The notes under the pieces: model-generated
The model's input: only the letters and a program-made list of their open reading frames with translations
Database searches by the model: none
What the model was told of the DNA's origin: nothing
Assembly: GCF_001297015.1 (NCBI RefSeq)
Contig: NZ_LIGE01000023.1
Location: 124,001-188,000, forward strand
Reading direction: 5' to 3'
DNA length: 64,000 nt
DNA from: Pseudomonas sp. RIT-PI-r
GTDB lineage: Bacteria > Pseudomonadota > Gammaproteobacteria > Pseudomonadales > Pseudomonadaceae
Program-made: the position numbers and the translations under genes
Shown here: positions 30,315 to 38,240 of the stretch, in pieces
Layout of the letters: each line of letters begins with the position of its first letter
Position numbering within the stretch: position 1 is the stretch's first letter

Positions 30315-30415
30315 TGTGCGCGCAAGACACGTCCGACACAACTCAGCGAAACGTCCGACATCCCCTCCTAACAAATCTCCCTAGGATCTTCCCTTCATCC
30401 ACCGGAGATTTACCC

Positions 30416-30628
30416 ATGCAAAAAGATAGCGTTCCTTACGGCAGTGACATTTCGGCTGGCACCTACGCCTGCGTGGACTGCGGCCGAGAGTATTCAGGCC
30501 CTTCGCAAAAATCGATGCCGCCCTGCCCCGACTTCACGGAAGCCTCGCACCCGCTCAAGGGCTGGAAAGTCCTCAGCGGCCAAGGCGATGCGCCACAGGA
30601 TCCATACCCGCAAACCAGCGAAAAATAA
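30416..30628 (+). CDS. Small zinc-ribbon-like protein
   Basis: A 70-residue acidic protein. A CVDCG pair near residue 20 and a PPCPDF segment near 40 suggest a zinc ribbon, but only three cysteines are visible, so the fourth ligand is missing or is another residue. The proline-rich tail (DAPQDPYPQTSEK) is likely disordered. ATG 30416 follows CCGGAG. It precedes two unrecognised genes by 17 nt and may be cotranscribed. Such small ribbons are common in Pseudomonas with no known role. Confidence 0.7.
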   Translation: MQKDSVPYGSDISAGTYACVDCGREYSGPSQKSMPPCPDFTEASHPLKGWKVLSGQGDAPQDPYPQTSEK

Positions 30629-30645
30629 CTCGGAGCGCCTGAGCC

Positions 30646-31218
30646 ATGCAGATCTCGTTCACGATTGATGCCGCTGCTTTCGAGCTGGAACAAAAGGAAC
30701 CGGTCAAGAAAACCTTGCGCATTGGCGACGCTGAAATCACCCACGCCTTGCAGCGCATTGCCAAGGCCAGCCTGACCGAATACCTGAAAATGCTGGTCGA
30801 AGGCGGCATGCCCAGCCGGGCTGACGAGGCCAAGCAGGATCGTCTGCTCTACCTGATTCAGAGCTACTTCGGGCAAACATTGCCGACCGAATCGCAGATC
30901 TCGACGATCTTTCAGCTAACCCAAAGCCAAAGCAAAACCCTGTTGAAAAACACCGTGTCACGCTTTCGTAACCAGCTCGACGACATCCTGCAACACAGCA
31001 TGCGTGCGGTGATCGAGACGGCCGAACGCGCGCAAACCGTGTTTTTGGTGGTCATCAGTTCGGATGTGATTCGCGATGAGCTGAACATGCTTATCACTCA
31101 GAACGAGCCCACTTTCAAACCCATCACCAAACGTAAGGGCAGCGCCGGGCAGTTCGAGATCAGCGAGGATAGCCACGCCTTACTCTGCACGACGCTGGGG
31201 CTCAATGCCGTTCAATGA
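30646..31218 (+). CDS. Unrecognised 190-residue cytoplasmic protein
   Basis: I do not recognise the family. The protein starts MQISFTIDAAAFELEQKEP, is largely helical by composition, and contains a stretch rich in Q and S (TQSQSKTLLKNTVSRFRNQLDDIL, about 85-110) that could be a helical bundle or DNA-contacting helix. There is no signal peptide or membrane span. ATG 30646 has GGAG upstream. Its last 14 nt overlap the next gene, which encodes a three-span membrane protein, so the two are probably translated together and may form a soluble-membrane pair. Confidence 0.7.
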   Translation: MQISFTIDAAAFELEQKEPVKKTLRIGDAEITHALQRIAKASLTEYLKMLVEGGMPSRADEAKQDRLLYLIQSYFGQTLPTESQISTIFQLTQSQSKTLLKNTVSRFRNQLDDILQHSMRAVIETAERAQTVFLVVISSDVIRDELNMLITQNEPTFKPITKRKGSAGQFEISEDSHALLCTTLGLNAVQ

Positions 31219-31588
31219 CATCGTCGCGGTCAGTGGTTTGCTGCTGACCCTGACCACCTTCCTGTTCAATCTGGCGTGGCCAGCGCTCAGCGAAGCTTTG
31301 GCGCTGGATGAATACCAGTCGGGGCCGCTGAACCGAAAACGCAGTCGAGGGAAAGTACGGACGGCGTTTTATTCGCGGGCGCTGCCGCTGACGTGCGCGT
31401 TTGTGGCGTTGTTTTACGTCAATCTACCGGCCGCTGTAGGCATTGTCCGCAGCAGCAAACTGGATCTGTGGGATTTTGATGTGGATCGGACGTTGTACGT
31501 GATGGTGGTACTGGCGCTGCTGGCATTTGCGCTGATCAATGCGGGATTAACCGTGAAACTGATCAGAAAATGGCGAAACCTGCGTTAA
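31205..31588 (+). CDS. Unrecognised small membrane protein
   Basis: 127 residues with three likely membrane segments: about 8-28 (AVSGLLLTLTTFLFNLAWPA), 60-80 (LPLTCAFVALFYVNLPAAVG) and 98-118 (TLYVMVVLALLAFALINAGL). Between the first two is a basic cytoplasmic loop (LNRKRSRGKVR). It overlaps the preceding gene by 14 nt. No family recognised. Ends with a basic tail (KLIRKWRNLR). A family C REPIN follows 11 nt after the stop. Confidence 0.7.
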   Translation: MPFNDIVAVSGLLLTLTTFLFNLAWPALSEALALDEYQSGPLNRKRSRGKVRTAFYSRALPLTCAFVALFYVNLPAAVGIVRSSKLDLWDFDVDRTLYVMVVLALLAFALINAGLTVKLIRKWRNLR

Positions 31589-31599
31589 GTCGAATCCCC

Positions 31600-31678
31600 T
31601 GTAGGAGCTGCCGAAGGCTGCGATCTTTTGATTTTGTTTTTTAAGATCAAAAGATCGCAGCCTTCGGCAGCTCCTACA
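31600..31678. repeat. REPIN, family C, arms outward
   Basis: A near-perfect pair of GTAGGAGCTGCCGAAGGCTG units around TGATTTTGTTTTTTAAGATCA. Lies between the membrane protein gene and the convergent pyrE. Confidence 0.92.
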
Positions 31679-31691
31679 GAATGATGTCGTA

Positions 31692-32336
31692 TCAGACGCC
31701 GAACTGGGCGCGGTACGCTTCCACCGCCGGCAAGTGCTGCTTGAGCTGCGGATCATCGGCGAGGAATTCCAGCACCTGATTCAGCGAAACAATGCTGATC
31801 ACCGGGATACCGAAGTCACGCTCGACTTCCTGGATCGCCGACAACTCACCGTTGCCACGCTCCTGACGGTTCAGGGCAATCAGCACTCCAGCGGCCTTGG
31901 CGCCGTCCTGGGAAGCGATGATCTGCATCACTTCACGGATCGCGGTGCCTGCGGTGATCACGTCGTCGATGATCAACACATCGCCGGTCAGCGGCGCGCC
32001 GACCAGGCTGCCACCTTCGCCGTGAGCCTTGGCTTCCTTACGGTTGAAGCACCATGGCAGGTCACGGTCGTGATGCTCGGCCAGCGCCACAGCTGTGGTC
32101 GCTGCCAACGGGATGCCTTTGTAGGCCGGGCCAAACAGAACGTCGAAAGGAATGCCGCTCTCGGCAATGGCTGCAGCGTAGAAACGCCCCAGCTGCGCCA
32201 GGGCCGAACCCGAGTTGAACAGGCCGGCGTTGAAGAAGTAAGGACTGGTGCGCCCGGACTTCAGGGTGAACTCACCGAAGCGCAAAACGCCGCGATCGAT
32301 GGCAAAACGAATGAAATCGCGCTGATACGCTTGCAT
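31692..32336 (-). CDS. pyrE: Orotate phosphoribosyltransferase
   Basis: Makes OMP from orotate and PRPP in pyrimidine synthesis. The 214 residues have [15 protein letters not shown] near the N-terminus and the PRPP loop [13 protein letters not shown] near 122-134. ATG 32336 ([11 protein letters not shown]) is the family start; seven more codons are open upstream. Divergent from crc with 82 bp between, the order known in Pseudomonas. Confidence 0.97.
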   Translation of the reverse strand: MQAYQRDFIRFAIDRGVLRFGEFTLKSGRTSPYFFNAGLFNSGSALAQLGRFYAAAIAESGIPFDVLFGPAYKGIPLAATTAVALAEHHDRDLPWCFNRKEAKAHGEGGSLVGAPLTGDVLIIDDVITAGTAIREVMQIIASQDGAKAAGVLIALNRQERGNGELSAIQEVERDFGIPVISIVSLNQVLEFLADDPQLKQHLPAVEAYRAQFGV

Positions 32337-32381
32337 GAAAAAAACCCCAAATACCACGGATTTAGCTAATTAGCTTGACGC

Positions 32382-32396
32382 CGTGTATCATACACG
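32382..32396. promoter_or_regulatory. Palindrome in the pyrE-crc divergent promoter region
   Basis: CGTGTAT C ATACACG is a perfect 15-bp palindrome 23 nt before the crc ATG and 46 nt before the pyrE ATG. TATCAT on the plus strand and TATGAT on the minus strand inside it both resemble -10 boxes, so it may be overlapping promoter elements or an operator. Confidence 0.45.
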
Positions 32397-32418
32397 CACG
32401 CGATTTTTGGGGCCATTT

Positions 32419-33198
32419 ATGCGGATCATCAGTGTGAACGTCAATGGTATTCAGGCGGCAGTCGAGCGCGGTTTGCTCAGTTGGCTGCAAGCTCAGAATG
32501 CCGACGTCATCTGCCTGCAGGACACCCGTGCCTCCGCCTTTGAACTGGATGACCCAGCCTTCCAACTGGATGGCTACTTCCTTTATGCCTGCGATGCTGA
32601 AGTCCCTGCCCAAGGTGGCGTGGCTTTGTATTCGCGGTTGCAACCGAAGGCTGTCATCAGCGGTCTCGGTTTCGAGACGGCCGACCGCTACGGGCGCTAC
32701 CTGCAAGCAGATTTCGACAAAGTCAGTATTGCCACCTTGCTGTTTCCTTCGGGGATGAACGGCGATGAGGACTTGAACCAGAAGTTCAAGCTCATGGACG
32801 ACTTCGGCAAATACCTGGACAAACAGCGACGCAAACGTCGCGAGTACATTTATTGTGGCTCGCTGTATGTTGCGCAGCAGAAGCTCGACATCAAGAACTG
32901 GCGCGACAGCCAGCAATCACCGGGCTTCCTGGCGCCAGAGCGCGCCTGGATGGACGAGATTGTCGGCAACATGGGCTACGTCGATGCCTTGCGCGAAGTC
33001 AGCCGTGAAGGCGACCAGTACAGCTGGTGGCCGGACAACGAGCAGGCCGAGATGCTCAATCTGGGCTGGCGCTTCGACTACCAGATCCTGACCCCGGGCT
33101 TGCGGCGCTCCGTGCGCAGTGCACGCCTGCCGCGTCAGCCACGGTTTTCGCAACATGCGCCGCTGATCGTCGACTACGACTGGACGCTGACCATCTAG
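32419..33198 (+). CDS. crc: Catabolite repression control protein Crc
   Basis: Partner of Hfq in carbon catabolite repression: it stabilises Hfq on A-rich motifs (AANAANAA) of target mRNAs and blocks their translation. The 259 residues have the exonuclease III/EEP fold (MRIISVNVNGIQAAVERG; LGWRFDYQILTPGL) but key nuclease residues have gone: LQDTR stands where ExoIII has LQETK, and CGSLYV where GDFN would be, as expected of Crc, which is not a nuclease. ATG 32419 is the family start. Two candidate targets, dadA and a cupin gene, lie in this window. Confidence 0.97.
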   Translation: MRIISVNVNGIQAAVERGLLSWLQAQNADVICLQDTRASAFELDDPAFQLDGYFLYACDAEVPAQGGVALYSRLQPKAVISGLGFETADRYGRYLQADFDKVSIATLLFPSGMNGDEDLNQKFKLMDDFGKYLDKQRRKRREYIYCGSLYVAQQKLDIKNWRDSQQSPGFLAPERAWMDEIVGNMGYVDALREVSREGDQYSWWPDNEQAEMLNLGWRFDYQILTPGLRRSVRSARLPRQPRFSQHAPLIVDYDWTLTI

Positions 33199-33214
33199 GT
33201 GTCGATTCGCAGAT

Positions 33215-33252
33215 AAAAAATGCCCGTATCGCAAGATACGGGCATTTTTTTG
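33215..33252. terminator. Bidirectional terminator between crc and gltS
   Basis: AAAAAATGCCCGTATC and GATACGGGCATTTTTTT form a 10-bp stem around GCAA with A and T tracts on both sides. It serves the convergent crc and gltS genes. Confidence 0.93.
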
Positions 33253-33278
33253 TACGGCTGCTCGAAACGAATCCGAAC

Positions 33279-34487
33279 TCAGACCGCCGCGAAGAATGGC
33301 AGGGCCAGATACAGCTTGATCACAATGACATTGATGATGTCGATGAAGAACGCGCCCACCATCGGCACCACCAAAAAGGCAATCTGCGAGGGGCCGTAGC
33401 GCTGCGTCACTGCCTGCATGTTGGCAATCGCGGTTGGTGTGGCCCCGAGGCCGAAACCGCAATGTCCAGCGGCCAGAACGGCGGCATCGTAGTTGCTGCC
33501 CATCACCCGGAACGTCACGAGGATCGCGAAGAGCGCCATGACCAGTGCCTGCACCGCCAGAATGATGAAAATCGGCAAGGCCAGGGCTGCCAGATCCCAC
33601 AATTTCAGTGACATCAGGGCAATCGCCAAAAACAACGAAAGACTAACGTTACCGAGCACCGAGACTTCACGCTCGAACACCTGATACAGGCCAAGTGCTG
33701 AAAGGCCGTTGCGCAGCACCACACCGACGAACAGCACACAGACGAACGTCGGCAGCTCGAATGCGGTTCCCTGCAGCAGGCCATTCAACAGATTGCCAGC
33801 CAACAGGCTGATGGCAATCAACGCCAACGTTTCGATGAACGAAAAGGGTGTGATCGAGCGTTCTTTATTCGGCTGCTCAAAACCTTTTGGCAGGCGCGGC
33901 GCTTCCTGTTGATTGCAGCCGGGCACTGTCACGCGCTTGATCAGTAAACGAGCAACTGGTCCTCCGATCAACCCACCCAGCACCAGACCGAACGTCGCGG
34001 AGGCCATTGCCAGCTCGGAGGCGGAAGCCAGACCGTACTTCTCGCTGAACACCGTCCCCCATGCCGCACCGGTACCGTGACCGCCCGCCAGGGTAATCGA
34101 GCCTGTCAACAGCCCCATCAAAGGGTCGAGCCCAAGCAGGGTGGCCAAGCCGATACCCATCGCATTCTGCACCACCAACAGCCCGGTGACTGCCAGCAGG
34201 AATATCCCCACGATGCGCCCGCCTTTCTTCAGGCTGGCAAAGTCCGCACTCAAACCGATGGGGGCGAAAAAAGCCAGCATCAAAGGCGTTTGAAGGGAAG
34301 TATCGAAGCGCACTTCAATATCGAATGTTCGTAGCAGCAATAAAATCAAGGCAACCAACAGGCCACCCGCTACCGGCTCAGGAATATTGTAACTACGCAT
34401 GAAACCAACACGTGTAACGAGTCCGCGCCCCAGCAGAAGTACCATGGAGGCGGCCACTAGCGTTCCGTAAAAATCAAGCTGAATCAT
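33279..34487 (-). CDS. gltS: Sodium/glutamate symporter
   Basis: Inner-membrane Na+-coupled glutamate carrier of about 402 residues with ten or more spans in two inverted halves. The two reentrant pore loops are visible: GGHGTGAAWG near 137 and GHCGFGLGATPTAIANM near 340. Start ATG 34487 (MIQLDFYGTL) is the family start; another ATG nine bases earlier is in frame and neither has a clear ribosome site. Monocistronic with a strong terminator. A perfect 19-bp palindrome lies about 180 nt upstream. Confidence 0.93.
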   Translation of the reverse strand: MIQLDFYGTLVAASMVLLLGRGLVTRVGFMRSYNIPEPVAGGLLVALILLLLRTFDIEVRFDTSLQTPLMLAFFAPIGLSADFASLKKGGRIVGIFLLAVTGLLVVQNAMGIGLATLLGLDPLMGLLTGSITLAGGHGTGAAWGTVFSEKYGLASASELAMASATFGLVLGGLIGGPVARLLIKRVTVPGCNQQEAPRLPKGFEQPNKERSITPFSFIETLALIAISLLAGNLLNGLLQGTAFELPTFVCVLFVGVVLRNGLSALGLYQVFEREVSVLGNVSLSLFLAIALMSLKLWDLAALALPIFIILAVQALVMALFAILVTFRVMGSNYDAAVLAAGHCGFGLGATPTAIANMQAVTQRYGPSQIAFLVVPMVGAFFIDIINVIVIKLYLALPFFAAV

Positions 34488-34665
34488 TGGGATCATTTTG
34501 GCTAATTATTCAGAGGCGAACTTTTTACCTGGACACGCCTCATGAACCGGCTGATTGTCTCAACACCGATTACTATGAAATTCAAGAACCTTCGATGGCT
34601 TGAACATGTCGAAATATTTCAGGAGAAATATAACGCCTGGCAACTTTAACAACCGTCAAAAGCCG

Positions 34666-34684
34666 TTGCCAAGGGCCTTGGCAA
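34666..34684. promoter_or_regulatory. Perfect 19-bp palindrome upstream of gltS
   Basis: TTGCCAAGG G CCTTGGCAA: nine-base arms around one central base with no mismatch. No T-run follows, so it looks like an operator rather than a terminator. The cognate regulator is unknown. Confidence 0.5.
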
Positions 34685-34806
34685 GCACTGGGGCCTGCAG
34701 TTGTGACTAAATATGTAACTTTGGAGTTTATAGATAACCCAAACTACCAGTCATCGCCACCAGAAAAATCCTACATACAAAAGTCGGAAATATTAGTTGT
34801 AGAAAT

Positions 34807-34840
34807 AAAAATGCCCTGACATTTCAGGGCATTTTTTTAA
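34807..34840 (-). terminator. Intrinsic terminator of the DUF4870 gene
   Basis: AAAATGCCCTGA, loop CATT region, TCAGGGCATTTTTTT: an 11-bp stem with A/T tracts on both sides, 26 nt past the stop codon of the minus-strand gene. Confidence 0.92.
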
Positions 34841-34865
34841 TCATTGCGAACGGCGATCAAGTTAT

Positions 34866-35234
34866 CTATTTGACCAACCGCCAGGTAAACGGATAACGAT
34901 ACGGAAACCCTTCGTTAGCCTTCACACCGGCAATGATCGTCAAGATCAGCGCGCCAATGGCCAACAGGCCAAACAGGAAGAAGCCAATAATCAGCACCAT
35001 CAGCAGGAAACAAATCGCCGAAGCAATCGCCACAGTGATCTGAAAATTCAGCGCTTCCTTGCCCTGCGCATCGATGAACGGGTCCGTCTCGCGCTTCATC
35101 TGCCACAGGATCAGCGGCCCGATCAACGTGCCGAACGGAATCCAGATCCCCAGCAAGGCGGACAAGTGACAAAACATCGCCCATTGGCGAACCTCGTGGC
35201 TCGGCTTGGGCAGCAGCTCTTGTTCATCACTCAT
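34866..35234 (-). CDS. DUF4870 (Tic20-like) membrane protein
   Basis: A 122-residue inner-membrane protein. The pattern RQWAMFCHLSALLG, PLILWQMKRETDPFIDAQGKEALNFQIT and the C-terminal YRYPFTWRLVK define the DUF4870 family; about three spans. Function unknown. Position beside rph matches PA5333 in P. aeruginosa. ATG 35234 has AAGGAG upstream. It follows rph by 28 nt and may be cotranscribed. Confidence 0.9.
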   Translation of the reverse strand: MSDEQELLPKPSHEVRQWAMFCHLSALLGIWIPFGTLIGPLILWQMKRETDPFIDAQGKEALNFQITVAIASAICFLLMVLIIGFFLFGLLAIGALILTIIAGVKANEGFPYRYPFTWRLVK

Positions 35235-35262
35235 CGCGAACTCCTTGCGGTTATGAATCGGT

Positions 35263-35985
35263 TCAGTCAGCCAGTGCGGATTTTTGCAGTTCGAAGATTT
35301 CGTTCATGCCTTGCTTGGCCAGTTCCAGCATGGCGTTGAGGTCTTCAGGCTGGAACGGTGCGCCTTCGGCGGTGCCCTGCACTTCGATGAAACCACCGGT
35401 GCTGGTCATCACGACGTTGAGGTCGGTCTCGGCAGCGGAGTCTTCAAGATAGTCCAGATCCAGTACCGCTTCGCCCTGATACATGCCGACGGACACTGCG
35501 CCGATCATTTGTTTGAGCGGATCACCGCCTTTCAGGCCGCCACGCTTCTTGATCACTTTCAGCGCATCGACCAGCGCAACCATGGCGCCGGTGATCGACG
35601 CGGTGCGAGTACCGCCGTCAGCCTGGATCACGTCGCAGTCGACGTACAGCGTGACGTCGCCCAGCTTGGACATGTCCAGCGCCGCGCGCAACGAGCGGCC
35701 GATCAGACGCTGGATTTCCAGGGTGCGACCGCCCTGCTTGCCACGGCTGGCTTCGCGCTGGTTACGCTCGCCGGTGGCGCGCGGCAGCATGCCGTACTCG
35801 GCAGTCAACCAACCCTGACCCTGACCTTTGAGGAAACGCGGCACGCCGTTTTCCACGCTGACGGTGCAGATGACTTTGGTATCACCGAATTCGACCAGTA
35901 CAGATCCCTCGGCGTGTTTGGTGTAGTTGCGGGTAATGCGGATCGAGCGGAGCTGATCGGCAGCGCGACCACTTGGACGTTTCAT
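35263..35985 (-). CDS. rph: Ribonuclease PH
   Basis: Phosphate-dependent 3'-5' exoribonuclease that trims tRNA 3' ends. The 240-residue length is normal. [15 protein letters not shown] is the family N-terminus; [33 protein letters not shown] is the substrate/phosphate region and [16 protein letters not shown] carries catalytic acidic residues. ATG 35985 is chosen over an open frame reaching 36093. It is divergent from yicC, as in Pseudomonas generally. Confidence 0.97.
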   Translation of the reverse strand: MKRPSGRAADQLRSIRITRNYTKHAEGSVLVEFGDTKVICTVSVENGVPRFLKGQGQGWLTAEYGMLPRATGERNQREASRGKQGGRTLEIQRLIGRSLRAALDMSKLGDVTLYVDCDVIQADGGTRTASITGAMVALVDALKVIKKRGGLKGGDPLKQMIGAVSVGMYQGEAVLDLDYLEDSAAETDLNVVMTSTGGFIEVQGTAEGAPFQPEDLNAMLELAKQGMNEIFELQKSALAD

Positions 35986-36255
35986 AGGGAATACCTGTAC
36001 GGGGGACGGAAAACTGCCGAGCATTATAGAGCGGCGCACCGCAACTGGGCACTTGTTAAAAATGCCGACTGCCGACCGAGCCACCTGAAACACGCATTAC
36101 CGACGGGCTGCAGCCCTTTGTCACACCGTGTGTTTGGGCGCATTCGCCGCACTGCGCTACAATCCTGCGCCTTTGCTGCCAGTCGGCATGAATTCATTGA
36201 TATCGCGCTTGCGGAACCCTGGTTTCGCGCCGATCTGCATTGCGAGGTTACCGCC

Positions 36256-37119
36256 ATGGTGCACAGCATGACCGCCTTCGCCCGCGTCGAGAAAGCCGGC
36301 GCCCAGGGCACCCTGAGCTGGGAACTGCGCTCGGTCAACAGCCGCTATCTGGAACCGCACCTGCGTCTGCCGGAATCGTTTCGCGACCTCGAAGGCGCAG
36401 TGCGCGAAGCACTGCGTCAGGGCCTGTCGCGGGGAAAACTGGAGTGCACGTTGCGCTTCACTGAAGAAAGCACCGGCAAGGCGCTGCAAGTTGATCGCGA
36501 ACGCGCCGCGCAACTGGTCGCCGCCGCCGAAACCATCGCCGGCCTGATCAAGAACCCGGCAGCACTGAACCCGCTGGAAGTGCTGGCCTGGCCCGGCGTG
36601 CTGGTCGGTGATGCGACGGATCCACAGGCGTTGAACGCCGAGGCGCTGGCGCTGTTCAATCAAGGTCTGAAAGAGCTGAAGGCTGGCCGCGAGCGCGAAG
36701 GCGCGGAGTTGGCACGTTTGATCAACGAGCGTCTGACCTCTATCGAAGAAGACGTCGTGACCCTGCGTGAGCTGGTGCCGCAAATGCTTGCAACCCAGCG
36801 CCAGAAAGTCCTCGACCGTTTCACCGACATGAAAGCCGAGCTGGATCCGCAGCGTCTGGAGCAGGAAATGGTCATGCTCGCGCAAAAGAGCGACGTGGCT
36901 GAAGAACTGGATCGCCTGAGCACCCACATCATCGAAGTCCGCCGCGTGCTCAAGTCCGGCGGAGCCGCCGGGCGTCGCCTCGACTTCCTGATGCAGGAGC
37001 TCAACCGCGAAGCCAACACACTGGGCTCCAAGGCCTTCGATCCGCGCAGCACCCAAGCCGCCGTCAACCTCAAGGTGTTGATCGAGCAGATGCGCGAACA
37101 AGTGCAGAATATTGAGTAA
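36256..37119 (+). CDS. yicC: YicC family endoribonuclease
   Basis: A 287-residue protein of the YicC/YloC family (formerly DUF1732 type). MVHSMTAFARVE starts the N-terminal YicC domain, and the C-terminal part holds EEVRLxSH-like ELDRLSTHIIEVRRVLKSGGAAGRRLDFLMQELNREANT, the strongly conserved end of the family. E. coli YicC has been reported to cut small RNA. ATG 36256 has GAGG upstream; a longer open frame from 35284 runs antisense through rph and is rejected. gmk follows after 12 nt. Confidence 0.93.
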   Translation: MVHSMTAFARVEKAGAQGTLSWELRSVNSRYLEPHLRLPESFRDLEGAVREALRQGLSRGKLECTLRFTEESTGKALQVDRERAAQLVAAAETIAGLIKNPAALNPLEVLAWPGVLVGDATDPQALNAEALALFNQGLKELKAGREREGAELARLINERLTSIEEDVVTLRELVPQMLATQRQKVLDRFTDMKAELDPQRLEQEMVMLAQKSDVAEELDRLSTHIIEVRRVLKSGGAAGRRLDFLMQELNREANTLGSKAFDPRSTQAAVNLKVLIEQMREQVQNIE

Positions 37120-37752
<633 letters not shown>

Positions 37753-37816
37753 TCAGCACTTCCCAAAACGCCTGCAAGCGCTTTACATTGGCACTTGCAG
37801 CGCGTTGAAGAGCCTG

Positions 37817-37859
37817 GTTAAAAAATCAGCGCTTCCCTAATCGCTGGTGATTTTTTAAA
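37817..37859. terminator. Terminator-like hairpin between gmk and rpoZ
   Basis: TTAAAAAATCAGCG and CGCTGGTGATTTTTTAA pair over about 14 bp with a 10-nt loop; the A and T tracts lie inside the stem. Just upstream CTGCAAG (37772-37778) and CTTGCAG (37794-37800) form a further inverted repeat. It likely ends the yicC-gmk transcript. Confidence 0.6.
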
Positions 37860-37919
37860 CTGTTGAGTCCGCTCGCCCAACCGGGCAGCGCGCATATTGC
37901 ATTCGCTCCGAGGAATACC

Positions 37920-38183
37920 ATGGCCCGCGTAACCGTTGAAGACTGCCTGAACCACGTGGAAAACCGTTTTGAGCTGGTCATGCTCTCTACCAAACGTGCC
38001 CGTCAACTGGCCACCGGCGGCAAAGAGCCACTGGTTCAGTGGGAAAACGACAAGCCTACCGTTGTAGCGCTGCGTGAAATCGCTGAAGGCCTGATGAGCT
38101 ACGAGTTCATCGCCGAGCAGGAAATCGTCCAGGACGAGCCGCTGTTCGCAGCGTTCGAGGACGAGTCCAACGAGGCCGTCTAA
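37920..38183 (+). CDS. rpoZ: RNA polymerase omega subunit
   Basis: An 87-residue subunit that aids RNA polymerase assembly and forms part of a ppGpp site. [23 protein letters not shown] is the standard N-terminus, with TKRARQL and the acidic C-terminal tail (FEDESNEAV). ATG 37920 follows CGAGGAATACC. spoT follows after 57 nt, so the ppGpp enzyme and a ppGpp-binding subunit are encoded together. Confidence 0.97.
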   Translation: MARVTVEDCLNHVENRFELVMLSTKRARQLATGGKEPLVQWENDKPTVVALREIAEGLMSYEFIAEQEIVQDEPLFAAFEDESNEAV

Positions 38184-38240
38184 GCCTATGCCTGGTCGAC
38201 GTAGCACGGCGCGGGATCACAGCTTGCGGCAGGAATTATC

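Larger units (their letters stand above)
34488..34865. other. 378-bp gap between gltS and the DUF4870 gene
   Basis: No gene is seen. The stretch is AT-rich for this genome and holds the gltS upstream region, the 19-bp palindrome at 34666-34684 and the terminator of the DUF4870 gene at 34807-34840. Confidence 0.6.

Noticed and set aside
35284-36255. Long upstream extension of the yicC frame
   Set aside because: It runs antisense through rph; the YicC family begins at MVHSMTAFA (36256), which has its own ribosome site.
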